NCBI RefSeq assembly: GCF_014489575.1
Contig: NZ_CP060789.1
Location: 3,534,001-3,598,000, forward strand
From: Tessaracoccus defluvii
Lineage (GTDB): Bacteria > Actinomycetota > Actinomycetes > Propionibacteriales > Propionibacteriaceae
DNA length: 64,000 nucleotides
Direction: 5' to 3'
Each line of letters begins with the position of its first letter. The first letter of the stretch is position 1. Below are positions 53,976 through 63,364 of the stretch, in pieces. The notes beneath the pieces were generated by a model. That model worked only from the letters and a program-made list of their open reading frames with translations, was not told the DNA's origin and ran no database searches. Made by a program: the position numbers and the translations under genes.

Positions 53976-55124
53976 ATGGACATCCGCCCCAAGGTTCTCG
54001 CCTACTACTTCCCCGACTGGCACGAGGATGCCCGCAATGCCGCCTGGCACGGGGAGGGGTGGACGGAATGGCGGCTGCTCGAGGCTGTGCGGCCGCGGTT
54101 CGCGGGGCACCGGCAGCCGAGGGTGCCCCTGGGCGGGTTCCAGGACGAGGCGGACCCTGCCGTCGCCGCCGAACAGATCGAGCTGGCCGTCCGGCACGGG
54201 ATCGACGGCTTCCTCGTCGACTACTACTGGTACGACGACGGCCCGTACCTGCAGCGGGCCCTCGACGAGGGGCTCCTGGGCGCGCCGAACAGCTCGGACA
54301 TCGAGTTCGCCCTCATGTGGGCCAACCACGAACTCGTCGACATCTTCCCGTACCGCAGACCGGGCGACGACCATGCCACCAGGCTCAAGGACGGGGCCAT
54401 CGACAGGGCCGCCTTCGAGGCGATGGTCGAGCACATCATCGGGGCCTACTTCACCCGACCCAACTACCTCACCGTCGACGGGGCACCCTGGTTCTCCCTC
54501 TACGAGATCGGCAACTTCATCGCGGGCATGGGCGGTCTGGACGGGGCCCGCGACGCGCTCGCCTGGTTCAGGGAGCGGACCATCGCGGCCGGCTTCCCGG
54601 GCCTGCACCTGGATGCCGTCGTGTGGGGGTTCGGGGTGCTGCCCACCGCCGTCGGCGTCGACGACCCCGCGGCGCTGACCGCCGACCTCGGCTTCGACTC
54701 CGCCACGTCCTACGTGTGGATCCACCACGCCGACGTGACGCAGCACGACTTCCCGGTGGGCGACGCCGTCCGGCTCCGCGACGAGGCGTTCGCCGACTAC
54801 GAGCGGTTCGCGGCCTCGCTGCCGGTGCCGTTCCACCCCAACGTGACCGTCGGCTGGGACGCGTCTCCGCGCACCGCCCAGGACATCGAGTTCGTGCCGG
54901 GCCGCTACCCGTACACCCCCGTGTGGGATCAGACGCCCGCGCAGTTCGAGGCGGCGCTGACGATGGCGCGGGACTTCGTCGAACGGCACCCGACGCCGTA
55001 TCCGGTGGTCACCGTCAACGCCTGGAACGAATGGACTGAGGGCTCGTCCCTGCTCCCCGACACCCACAACGGGGCGGCGATGCTGGAGGCGGTGCTGCGC
55101 ATCTTCGGCCCGCGCTCCAGCTGA
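53976..55124 (+). CDS. GH99-like (WbsX family) protein
   Basis: The 382-residue protein starts at ATG 53976. It begins VLAYYFPDWHEDARNAAWHG and has DGFLVDYYWYDDGPYLQRAL, FALMWANHELVD and the ending VTVNAWNEWTEGSSLLPD, all matching the WbsX/GH99-like domain, a TIM-barrel family related to endo-alpha-mannosidases. Catalysis is not established for most WbsX members. It has no signal peptide. With GH125 nearby it may act on alpha-mannosides or other branched glycans. Confidence 0.8.
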   Translation: MDIRPKVLAYYFPDWHEDARNAAWHGEGWTEWRLLEAVRPRFAGHRQPRVPLGGFQDEADPAVAAEQIELAVRHGIDGFLVDYYWYDDGPYLQRALDEGLLGAPNSSDIEFALMWANHELVDIFPYRRPGDDHATRLKDGAIDRAAFEAMVEHIIGAYFTRPNYLTVDGAPWFSLYEIGNFIAGMGGLDGARDALAWFRERTIAAGFPGLHLDAVVWGFGVLPTAVGVDDPAALTADLGFDSATSYVWIHHADVTQHDFPVGDAVRLRDEAFADYERFAASLPVPFHPNVTVGWDASPRTAQDIEFVPGRYPYTPVWDQTPAQFEAALTMARDFVERHPTPYPVVTVNAWNEWTEGSSLLPDTHNGAAMLEAVLRIFGPRSS

Positions 55125-55134
55125 CGCCTGCGGC

Positions 55135-56103
55135 TCAGGCCAGAAGGCTCTTCAGCCAGGTGATCTGGCGGAGCTTCTGGCCGAAGCCGCCGCCCTCGTG
55201 GTCGTTGAAGCCGTAGACCTCGATGCTCCTGTCGCCCTGGTAGGCGTTGTAGGCCGCGTACACGGTCGACGGCGGGCAGATCTTGTCCATGAGGGCCACC
55301 GAGAACAGGGTCGTCGCCTTGGCCCGCTTGGCGAAGTTGACGCCGTCGAAGTAGCTCAGGGTGCGGAACGCCTGCTGCTCGGCGCCCCGGTGGATCGCCA
55401 GGTAGCGGGTGATCTCCGAGTACGGGTTGGTGTCGGCGATATCGACGGCGCGGCGGAAGTGGCAAAGGAACGGGACGTCGGGCATCGCCGCGAACAGGTC
55501 GGGCACCAGGCCGGCCGTTGCCAGCGTGATGCCGCCGCCCTGGCTGCCGCCGGTCACGCTGACGCGGGTCGCGTCGAGGCCGGGCAGCGAGCGGGCCGTC
55601 TCGACGGCGCGCACTGCGTCGGTGAAGACGCGGCGGTAGTAGTAGGTGGCCGGATCGGCGATGCCCGCCGTCATGAAGCCGGGGTGGTGGGCGCCGTAGT
55701 CGTGGGGATCGCCCGTGTGGCCGCCCGTGCCCCACGCCGACCCCTGGCCGCGCGTGTCCATGAGCAGGTGGGCGAACCCGGCGTTGGCCCAGTGCAGGTG
55801 GACTCCGGGCAGCTCGCGGCCGCCGCCGTAGCCGAGGAACTCCACGACGACGGGCAGGTCGCCCGTGGCCGCGACGGGCGTCGTCAACCAGGCGTTGACG
55901 CGGTCGCCGCCGAAGCCCGCGAAGCTGACGTCCTGGATGGAGACGGCCTCGAACGGGGCGGCGGTGGGTGTCGCCCGGACGTCCAGGTCGTGGGTGCGCG
56001 CCTCGGCGAGCGTGTCGGCCCAGAACGCGTCGAAGTCCTCCGGCTCAGCGACCGTGGGTCGGTAGACGGCGAGTTCTTCTGGGCTGAGGTCAGCGCGTGC
56101 CAT
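55135..56103 (-). CDS. Acetylxylan esterase-like alpha/beta hydrolase (CE7)
   Basis: The 322-residue protein has GXSXG-type nucleophile VTGGSQGGGITLATAGL, an acid residue in FSVALMDKICPPST, and the catalytic His in FNDHEGGGFGQK. The N-terminal extension and RGQGSAWGTGGHTGDP are characteristic of CE7 (acetylxylan esterase/cephalosporin C deacetylase). It removes acetyl groups from oligosaccharides. It is cytoplasmic and convergent with the WbsX gene. Confidence 0.87.
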   Translation of the reverse strand: MARADLSPEELAVYRPTVAEPEDFDAFWADTLAEARTHDLDVRATPTAAPFEAVSIQDVSFAGFGGDRVNAWLTTPVAATGDLPVVVEFLGYGGGRELPGVHLHWANAGFAHLLMDTRGQGSAWGTGGHTGDPHDYGAHHPGFMTAGIADPATYYYRRVFTDAVRAVETARSLPGLDATRVSVTGGSQGGGITLATAGLVPDLFAAMPDVPFLCHFRRAVDIADTNPYSEITRYLAIHRGAEQQAFRTLSYFDGVNFAKRAKATTLFSVALMDKICPPSTVYAAYNAYQGDRSIEVYGFNDHEGGGFGQKLRQITWLKSLLA

Positions 56104-56302
56104 GGGGGCGCGTCCTTTCGGGTTTCGCCGACCGGCCCGCGTCGCGGGTGGTCGACGGGGGTACGTCGGTGTCGACGGATCATGCTAGTGCCCGCGACGA
56201 TGCCGCCCGACGCTGGGTCTCGGCCAGGCCCCACAGGCTCCACCCTGTGGGGTGGGGTTCGCGGTAGCCTCAGTCAACAAACCCGACGGGAGTGAGCGAG
56301 CA

Positions 56303-57218
56303 ATGACGTACGCGATCGGTGTCGACCTCGGCGGGACCAAGACCGCTGCAGCCCGCGTGTGGCCGGATGGCACCATCGGCGACGTCGTCACCGCGCCGAC
56401 CCCGGCCCGCGTCGGCCCGGCCGCCGTCTTCGACCAGGTCGCCGAGCTCGTCCGCCAGCTGGACCCGACCGACGCCGTCGGGATCGGGGTCGGGGCCGCG
56501 GGGGTCGTCGACTCCCGGGTCGGCAGGATCATCTACGCGACCGAGACGTTCGCCGACTGGGTCGGCGCAGACATCCCCGGCCAACTGCGCAGTCGGCTCG
56601 ACCTTCCGCCGTCGCGCCCTCTCGAGGTGCGCAACGACGTCGACGCGCACGCCCTCGGTGAGGCCTGGCTGGGGCGGCCCGTGGCCGGGACTCCATGCTG
56701 CTCGTGGCTGTCGGCACCGGGGTCGGCGGCTCCGTCGTCCTCAACGGGCGCCTCTGGACCGGGGCCAGGAGCGTCGCCGGCGAGATCGGACACTTCCCGA
56801 CCCCGGGGCCGAGACCGACCGGTGCGCGTGCGGCCGCTTCGGCCACCTGGAGGGCATCGCCGCCGGGCCGGCCATCGAGCGCTACTACCGCTACACCACA
56901 GGCGAATCGACGGGCGGGCGGGAGATCATGGCCCGCGCCGAGGCGGGGGAGGAGGCGGCCCTGAGCGTCGTCCGCCGTGCCGCCACCGCGCTCGGCAAGG
57001 CGATCACCGGGCTCGTGTCGTTCATCGACCCGGCCTGCGTCGTCATCGGCGGCGGCATCGCCCAGGCGGGAGCCGTCTGGTGGGATCCGCTGCTGAAGTC
57101 GTGTCACGACGACCTGATCGAGATCCAACGCGACATCCCCATCGTGCCTGCGGAGCTCGGTCCGACCGCGGCCATCGCCGGGGCCGCCCGCGCCGTCTTC
57201 GACGCCGTCGGCCGCTGA
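56303..57218 (+). pseudogene. ROK-family sugar kinase, two one-base frameshifts
   Basis: ATG 56303. The N-terminal phosphate loop is GVDLGGTKTAAARV. The frame breaks at 56687-56689 and 56805-56808; one added base at each gives VAGDSMLLVAVGTGVGGSVV and FPTPGAETDRCACGRFGHLE, for 305 residues, normal for ROK. The zinc motif reads CACGRFGHLE, so the third Cys of the usual CxCGxxGCxE is His. VVIGGGIAQAG follows. With nanE downstream it probably phosphorylates N-acetylmannosamine or a related aminosugar. Confidence 0.82.
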
Positions 57219-57238
57219 ACCGAGAGAAGGAACCAGAA

Positions 57239-57924
57239 GTGAACGCTGTCGTCGAGGCCCTGCGGGGCAGGCTCGTCGTCTCCTGTCAGGCCTACCCGGG
57301 CGAGCCGATGCTCGACCCGCGCACCATGGCGCAGATCGCGCAGTCCGCCGTCATCGGCGGCGCGGCAGGCATCCGGGCCAAGGGCCTCGACGACCTGCGC
57401 GCGATGCGGCCGGTCGTCGACGCTCCCATCATCGGCCTCGTCAAGGTCGGCAAGGAGGGCGTCTTCATCACCCCCACGCTCGACGACTGCCTAGCCGTCG
57501 CCGACACCGGCGTCGAGATCGTCGCGCTCGACGGCACCCGTCGTCCGCGGCCCGACGGACGCTCGCTCGCCGACACCGTCGAGGGGCTCAAGCAGCGCTT
57601 CCCCGACGTCGTCGTCATGGCCGACTGCGGCTCGCTGGCTGACGCCGTCGCCGCGCGGGAGGCCGGGGCGGACGTGCTGGGCACCACGCTGGCCGGCTAC
57701 TCGGGCGAGCGTGAGAAGACCCCGGGCCGGACTTCGAGGTCGTCGACCAGATCGTCGCGCTCGACGCCGCCCCCGTGTTCGTCGAGGGACGCGTCCACTC
57801 GCCGGCGCAGGCCGCAGAGGCGATGCGACGCGGCGCCTGGGCCGTTGTCGTCGGCACCGCGATCACGCATCCGGCCACGATCACCGGCTGGTTCGCCGAC
57901 GCCGTCGCTGGGGCAACCGCCTAA
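57239..57924 (+). pseudogene. nanE: N-acetylmannosamine-6-phosphate 2-epimerase-like, one-base frameshift
   Basis: GTG 57239 with AGAAGG upstream. The NanE-type TIM barrel shows LVVSCQAYPGEPM, GAAGIRAKGLDDLRAMRP, the catalytic Lys in GLVKVGKEG and VVMADCGSLADA. The frame breaks at 57724-57726; one added G gives [17 protein letters not shown] and 228 residues, the family length. It converts ManNAc-6-P to GlcNAc-6-P. It is 20 bp after the ROK gene, the usual NanK-NanE pair. The last four bases overlap the convergent gene's stop. Confidence 0.83.
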
Positions 57925-58619
57925 CCGAGCAGGTCGCCGATCCGGAACTGCGCGAGCTGCTCCTGCGGGCGATCGTCCGAGTCGTGCTGGTCCTGGAACG
58001 CCGCGGTGGCGTCCGTGCCGCAGAGGGCCAGGATCCGCGCCTGGCCGCCGGGGTGCCTGTCGATCCATCCCGTGAGGTCGTAGACCCCGTCGTCGACGGC
58101 GGCCCAGCAGGAGTCCTGCGTCGCATGCCCGGCCACGTCGCCCAGCGTGAAGCTCGGTGACCCGGTGCCGCTGGAGGAGGGTGTCGCGCTGGCCCACGCC
58201 GCCGTCGCTCCCGAGTGGCCGGTGAGCCCCACGAGCACGATGGCGATCAGGGAGACGGCGCCGGCCGTCCACCCCAGCGTGGTCAGGCGCGGCGACGCCT
58301 CCCGCTCCCGGCGGACCAGCCACAGCCAACTCCCACCCGCCACGGCGAGTGCCACGGAGACGGCCGCCAGCGCCGTCCCGTAGCTCTGATGGGACACAGG
58401 AAGGCCGACGCGCTCGGCGAACGCGTTGCCCGAGACAGCTGCGGCGATGGCGCCGAGTGCTGCGGCCACCAGCCCGACCAGCAGCAGACCCGCGTAGCGG
58501 GGCCGCCACGCCGGGCGCAGGAGTAGGACAAGCAGCCCCAGGCTGGCCAGCGGCACCAGCACGACGGGCGCGTGCACGATCAGCGGATGGGCGGGGAGGC
58601 CGAGGAACGAGTCCAGCAT
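57921..58619 (-). CDS. DUF2231-type membrane protein fused to cytochrome b5-like domain
   Basis: The 232-residue protein starts with ATG 58619. Four spans (about 12-34, 42-62, 78-100, 112-133) begin with [20 protein letters not shown], the DUF2231 pattern with conserved histidines. A Ser/Gly/Thr linker leads to residues 155-232, a cytochrome b5 heme-binding domain ([20 protein letters not shown], then [10 protein letters not shown] with the heme His in HPGG). It is likely an electron-transfer membrane protein. The fusion is uncommon. Confidence 0.75.
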   Translation of the reverse strand: MLDSFLGLPAHPLIVHAPVVLVPLASLGLLVLLLRPAWRPRYAGLLLVGLVAAALGAIAAAVSGNAFAERVGLPVSHQSYGTALAAVSVALAVAGGSWLWLVRREREASPRLTTLGWTAGAVSLIAIVLVGLTGHSGATAAWASATPSSSGTGSPSFTLGDVAGHATQDSCWAAVDDGVYDLTGWIDRHPGGQARILALCGTDATAAFQDQHDSDDRPQEQLAQFRIGDLLG

Positions 58620-58714
58620 TGCTGAAGCGTAGAGCCCGGATCCGGCTCCGACAGGGCCCGTTCATCGGCAACCTCCGCGGTCCGGGCCCGCGCCGGTGCG
58701 GCAAGATGGGGCCC

Positions 58715-59340
58715 ATGCCCAGCGACACCCTTCTCCGCGGCACGGTCGTGTGCCTTCCCGATGCCCCCTCGACGACCACATCGGCGTCGTGGAGGTGCTG
58801 ATCCAGGAGGGCTTCCGCACCTTCGCGGCGCCGGTCACCGGCGCCGCGCTGAGCGACCTGACAGCGATCTTCGGCGCGCGTGCCGCCATCGGCGTGACGC
58901 GGGTCGTCGACGCCGCACAGGTCGTCACCGCCGTCGAGAAGGGAGCCGCCTTCGTGCTGGCGGACGTGGCCACCGACGATGTCGCGCAGGCTGCGCTGGA
59001 GGCGGGTGTCCCCTGCTACGGCGCGGCCATGACCCCGGGAGAGGTCAGGGCGGCGCTGGCGCTGCCCCTGGCCGGCGTCCTGGTCTATCCCGCCGACGTG
59101 GTCGGCCACGCGTACGCGGCCCGCCTCGCCGAGCTCGGTCTGCTCGACCGGGCCGTCCCGATGGGTGGCCTCGGGGCCTACGCGACGGGGGAGTGGTTCA
59201 AGGCAGGGGCCCCCGCGGCCTGTCTCGACACGACGCTGCTGGGCGACGCGTACCAGGGTGGTTCGCTGTCGGCACTGCGCGACCGGACGGGGTCGTTCAT
59301 CTCGACGGAGCAGAAGCTGCGGGACCGCTCAGCGGACTGA
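58715..59340 (+). pseudogene. KDPG-aldolase-like protein, one-base frameshift
   Basis: ATG 58715. The frame breaks at the C-run 58764-58768; one added C gives LPDAPLDDHIGVVEVLIQEG and 208 residues, typical for 2-dehydro-3-deoxyphosphogluconate aldolases (Eda). Visible matches are FRTFAAPVTG near the start, ALEAGVPCYGAAMTPGEVRA, and GGLGAYATGEWFKAGAPAAC. The usual Schiff-base Lys region is modified (VLVYPADVVGH), so the substrate may differ from KDPG. It could cleave a keto-deoxy-sugar acid from galacturonate or a similar substrate. Confidence 0.7.
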
Positions 59341-59344
59341 CGCG

Positions 59345-60487
59345 TCAGTCGTCGGAGGGTGCCGCCCGACGCGCCGGACGCGGAGCAGGATCCGCTTCGT
59401 CTCCTGCGGCGGGCTCGGCGGGGCGATCGTCGTCGACGGCGCGGCTCGCGGCGAGGTTCTGCGCGGGACCATCGCTGACGGGCGCCTCGGGGACCGGGGT
59501 GAACGGGGCCCCGGCTTCGTCGAAGAAGTCCATCTCGCCGTCGTCGATCTGCCTGCGGCTCACACTGCCCTTGAAGGCGACGAGCGCGAGCGCGAGGATC
59601 GCGGATCCGCCTACGACCACGAGGGCGATCGCCACCGGCGACAGGACGGACGGATCGTCGTCCGCCTCGGCGGGTGGCGCGGTGGGGGAGAGGGACGGCG
59701 ACCCGATCGCCGGGGCGGACGCGGTCGCCGATGCGGAGACTGACGCGCTGGGGGTGGGTGACGCGGTGGGGCTGGGGCTCGGCGTCTGGACGTCCATCCG
59801 GCGCACGGCGAGCTTCACGGAGCCGCTGGAGGTGGCGAAGCCGGTCGCACCCGCGTAGGTGACGGTGACGGTGAGGGATCCCTCCGCCTGGTCCTCGGGG
59901 ACGGCGTAGAGCGTCGAGAACGCCCCGTCACCGCCGCTGACGGTGTACGAGTCCGGAACGTTGCCGGACGGGTCGCTGATCGCGATGCCGGCGCCAGCGA
60001 CGCCTGCGCCGGCCGCTGTGGTGAGGCTGCCGCTGATCGTGATCACGTCACCGTTGATAGCCTCGGCCGGCCCGCTGGCCTTCAGCGTCGTCTGGACCGG
60101 CCCCCGGGCGACCTCGAAGCTGTGGCGGGCGTCGACGGGGGGCAGGGCCTCTGTCCCCGCGAAGTAGACGGAGACGACGTGCCTTCCGCTCAGTCCGGCA
60201 GGAAGTGGCACCGCGGCCGAGAAATCGCCGCTGCCGCTCGTCGTCGTGCGGCCGACCTCAACGTCGTCGAGGCCGATGAGGAGGACGTGCGGGCCGATGC
60301 CGTCGGCGCCGTCGAGGAGCCGTCCGCTGATGGCGACCTGCGCGTCGCTGACCCTGAAGGTCGCGTCGATGCGCGCGTCAGCAGAAGCGAGGTTCGCGGG
60401 GAGGAAAGCGAGGACGCAGGCGAGCAACAGGGCAAGCCAGGCGCGCTGCGCGCGCGGCGTGGAGGCTGTGCTTGTCCGCGTAATCAT
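59345..60487 (-). CDS. Secreted/surface protein with Ig-like domains and C-terminal anchor
   Basis: The start is ATG 60487 (an in-frame GTG sits at 60490). A signal peptide spans residues 1-37 (FLPANLASA). Two Ig-like/adhesin-type beta domains follow (about 38-130 and 131-230). A Pro/Ser/Thr/Ala stalk (PSPSPTASPTPSASVSASAT) leads to a membrane span near 287-308 (VAIALVVVGGSAILALALVA) and an acidic cytoplasmic tail of about 70 residues. No LPXTG motif. It probably presents a domain at the cell surface. Family not identified. Confidence 0.72.
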   Translation of the reverse strand: MITRTSTASTPRAQRAWLALLLACVLAFLPANLASADARIDATFRVSDAQVAISGRLLDGADGIGPHVLLIGLDDVEVGRTTTSGSGDFSAAVPLPAGLSGRHVVSVYFAGTEALPPVDARHSFEVARGPVQTTLKASGPAEAINGDVITISGSLTTAAGAGVAGAGIAISDPSGNVPDSYTVSGGDGAFSTLYAVPEDQAEGSLTVTVTYAGATGFATSSGSVKLAVRRMDVQTPSPSPTASPTPSASVSASATASAPAIGSPSLSPTAPPAEADDDPSVLSPVAIALVVVGGSAILALALVAFKGSVSRRQIDDGEMDFFDEAGAPFTPVPEAPVSDGPAQNLAASRAVDDDRPAEPAAGDEADPAPRPARRAAPSDD

Positions 60488-60542
60488 CACGGAGACGATA
60501 GCCGATCGGGTTCCGGCGCGTCAGGGGGCCCCACCTGGGTAC

Positions 60543-60594
60543 TTGGCAGAAACCCTTCCCGGGCGTATTCTGAGAAAACCTTAGTAGTTTCTCA
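60543..60594 (+). promoter_or_regulatory. Sigma-70-like promoter with overlapping inverted repeat
   Basis: TTGGCA (60543-60548) and TATTCT (60566-60571) are separated by 17 bp, a good vegetative promoter. Directly downstream TGAGAAA (60571-60577) and TTTCTCA (60588-60594) form an inverted repeat that would overlap the transcription start and leader of the gene at 60608. Confidence 0.65.
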
Positions 60595-60607
60595 GGAAGG
60601 TTGGGGT

Positions 60608-61633
60608 ATGGCCCAGGCTCGACGTGCGGCGGAAGCCGACGAGTCTCCCGTCGTGGAGCTCGGCACGGTTTCGGTCGCCCGACGGAGCGCTGCCCCCCGC
60701 AGACCCTCCCGCCGCCGGGTCGTCGTGCCGCTCGCAGTGCTCGCGAGCGTCAGCCTCGGCGCCTCGCTCGTCATCGGTCCCCTCGGACACCAGGGCGTGG
60801 AGAGCACTGACCCGACGATGGCTGCGCCGATGCGCGTCTCACGCGACGAGGTCCGCCCCGAGCTGTCGCCCTCGGCCTCCCCGTCCCCGACGGTGTCGGC
60901 CTCGCCGAGCGTCATCCCGAACGCGACGCCCTCCGCGACGTCAACCGCTGCCCCGACCCCCTCGCCCAGCGCGTCCCCGGCCCCTGCCGCGGCCGCAGCC
61001 AAGGCGGCGCCGGCCCCCGACTACACCACGCTCGGTGAGGACGCCGGCACCCGCTACGCGACCGACAGCGTCAATGTCCGCAGCGGTCCCGGCACCGGCT
61101 ACGACGCCTTCACCACGCTGGCCTCCGGCAGGCAGGTGACCATCACCGAGCGCACTGCAGACGGCTGGCAGCAGGTCTCGCTGAAGGGCAAGCCCGGCTG
61201 GATCAAGGCGACCTTCCTCAGCGAGACTGCGCCGAAGGCGTCGGGTGGCTCCTCGTCGGGTGACTCCGGCTTCTCCGATGCCCAGTGCAAGAAGGCGGGC
61301 GGCCTGGAGCAGAACCTCACCTCGCGCACCGCCTCGGTGCTGCGCGCGCTCTGCGCCAAGTTCCCCGGGGTCTCCAGCTACGGTGGCTACCGGCCCGGCT
61401 CCGGCTCGTACCACGGCTCCGGCCAGGCCATCGACGTCATGGTCTCCGGCGACTACGGCTGGCAGATCGCCAAGTGGGCCCGCTCCAACGCCAGCTCGCT
61501 CGGCGTCATCGAAGTGATCTACCAGCAGCAGATCTGGACGAGCCAGCGCTCGGGTGACGGCTGGCGTTCGATGTCCGATCGCGGCAGCGCGTCGGCCAAC
61601 CACTGGGACCACGTGCACATCAGCGTCCGTTGA
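60608..61633 (+). CDS. Secreted SH3b protein with M15-like C-terminal domain
   Basis: The 341-residue protein has an N-terminal basic segment, a membrane anchor/signal (about 37-58), a Pro/Ser/Ala-rich linker, an SH3b domain (about 142-205; YATDSVNVRSGPGTGYDAF, PGWIKATFLSE) and a C-terminal domain. The latter carries YHGSGQAIDVMV and NHWDHVHISVR, the His-x-x-x-x-x-Asp and His-x-x-His pattern seen in ARB_07466/M15-like peptidases. It probably acts on or binds peptidoglycan. AGGAAGG precedes the start. Confidence 0.8.
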   Translation: MAQARRAAEADESPVVELGTVSVARRSAAPRRPSRRRVVVPLAVLASVSLGASLVIGPLGHQGVESTDPTMAAPMRVSRDEVRPELSPSASPSPTVSASPSVIPNATPSATSTAAPTPSPSASPAPAAAAAKAAPAPDYTTLGEDAGTRYATDSVNVRSGPGTGYDAFTTLASGRQVTITERTADGWQQVSLKGKPGWIKATFLSETAPKASGGSSSGDSGFSDAQCKKAGGLEQNLTSRTASVLRALCAKFPGVSSYGGYRPGSGSYHGSGQAIDVMVSGDYGWQIAKWARSNASSLGVIEVIYQQQIWTSQRSGDGWRSMSDRGSASANHWDHVHISVR

Positions 61634-61693
61634 GCCCACGATCGCCCCGCCCCCAGGTTCCACCGCGCGGGGCCGGGGACCTAGGCTGGCTCC

Positions 61694-63364
61694 ATGATCA
61701 ATCCCATTGACGCCACCACCACCGACGCCTGGGCCGACCTCACCACCCTGCGTGAGGCGCTCGTCCCCGATCTGCGCGGCTGGTTCGAGGCCGACCCGCA
61801 CCGGGCGCATGACCTGACGTTCGACCTGGCCGACCTCCGGATCGACCTCAGCAAGAACCTGATCAACGACGACGTGATGGCCGCCCTCGTGCGCCTCGCC
61901 GAGGCGGTCAACCTCCCCGAGCGCCGCGATGCGATGTTCGCCGGGGAGCGCATCAACGTCACGGAGAACCGCTCCGTCCTCCACACGGCCCTGCGGCTGC
62001 CCGCCGACGCCGAACTGGTCGTCGACGGCCAGGACGTCGTCGCCGACGTCCACGCCGTCCTCGACAAGATGTACGCCTTCTCCGACCGGGTCCGCTCCGG
62101 CGAGTGGAAGGGCGTCACCGGCAAGCCGATCAGCACGATCGTCAACATCGGCATCGGCGGCTCTGACCTCGGCCCCGTCATGGTCTACGAGGCGCTGCTG
62201 CCCTACAAGCAGGCCGGGCTCGAGTGCCGGTTCATCTCGAACATCGACCCGAGCGACTGCGCCGAGAAGGTGGCGGATCTCGATCCCGAGACCACGCTGT
62301 TCATCGTCGCGTCGAAGACCTTCACCACGCTGGAGACACTGACGAACGCGCGCATGGCGCGGGCGTGGCTGCTGGAGAGGCTGGCCGAGGCCGGCGCGAT
62401 CGCGAGCCCCGCCGAGGGGGGAGAGGCCATCGCGAAGCACTTCGTCGCCGTCTCCACCGCGCTCGACAAGGTCGCCGATTTCGGCATCGACCCAGCCAAC
62501 GCGTTCGGCTTCTGGGACTGGGTCGGTGGCCGCTACTCCGTCGACTCCGCAGTGGGGCTGCCCGTGCTGCTCGCCATCGGGCAGGACAACTTCCGCGGGT
62601 TCCTCGGCGGCTTCCATGCCGTCGACGAACACTTCCGCACCCAGGCGCCCGAGACCAACGTCCCGCTGCTCATGGGGCTGCTGAACGTCTGGTACGTCAA
62701 CTTCTGGGGTGCCGAGAGCCATGCCGTGCTGCCCTACGCGCAGTACCTGCATCGCTTCGCCGCGTACCTGCAGCAGCTGACGATGGAGTCCAACGGCAAG
62801 TCCGTCCGCTGGGACGGCACGCCCGTGACCTCCGGCACCGGCGAGATCTTCTGGGGCGAGCCCGGCACCAACGGCCAGCACGCGTTCTACCAGCTCATCC
62901 ACCAGGGAACCCGCCTTATCCCGGCCGACTTCATCGCCGTCGCCAACCCGGCCCACCCGACCAGGGACGGCGACACCGACGTCCATGGACTGTTCCTGGC
63001 GAACTTCTTCGCCCAGACCGCCGCGCTCGCCTTCGGTAAGACCGCCGACGAGGTGCGGGCCGAGGGAACGGCTGAGGCGATCGTCCCGGCCCGCGTCTTC
63101 ACCGGCAACAAGCCGACCACGTCGATCATGGCCCCGGCCCTCACGCCTGCTGTGGTCGGGCAGCTGATCGCCCTCTACGAGCACATCACGTTCACCCAGG
63201 GCATCGTGTGGGGCATCGACTCGTTCGACCAGTGGGGCGTCGAGCTCGGCAAGAAGCTGGCCCTCGAGATTGCCCCCGCCGTCTTCGGTGACGCCGAGGC
63301 GCTGGCCAAGCAGGATCCGTCCACGCAGTCGCTGGTGAGCTGGTACCTCGAGAACCGTGACTGA
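61694..63364 (+). CDS. pgi: Glucose-6-phosphate isomerase
   Basis: The 556-residue protein shows the PGI signatures: [48 protein letters not shown] (phosphate-binding), [18 protein letters not shown] and [14 protein letters not shown]. It interconverts glucose-6-phosphate and fructose-6-phosphate. It overlaps the next gene by 8 bp. Confidence 0.97.
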   Translation: MINPIDATTTDAWADLTTLREALVPDLRGWFEADPHRAHDLTFDLADLRIDLSKNLINDDVMAALVRLAEAVNLPERRDAMFAGERINVTENRSVLHTALRLPADAELVVDGQDVVADVHAVLDKMYAFSDRVRSGEWKGVTGKPISTIVNIGIGGSDLGPVMVYEALLPYKQAGLECRFISNIDPSDCAEKVADLDPETTLFIVASKTFTTLETLTNARMARAWLLERLAEAGAIASPAEGGEAIAKHFVAVSTALDKVADFGIDPANAFGFWDWVGGRYSVDSAVGLPVLLAIGQDNFRGFLGGFHAVDEHFRTQAPETNVPLLMGLLNVWYVNFWGAESHAVLPYAQYLHRFAAYLQQLTMESNGKSVRWDGTPVTSGTGEIFWGEPGTNGQHAFYQLIHQGTRLIPADFIAVANPAHPTRDGDTDVHGLFLANFFAQTAALAFGKTADEVRAEGTAEAIVPARVFTGNKPTTSIMAPALTPAVVGQLIALYEHITFTQGIVWGIDSFDQWGVELGKKLALEIAPAVFGDAEALAKQDPSTQSLVSWYLENRD

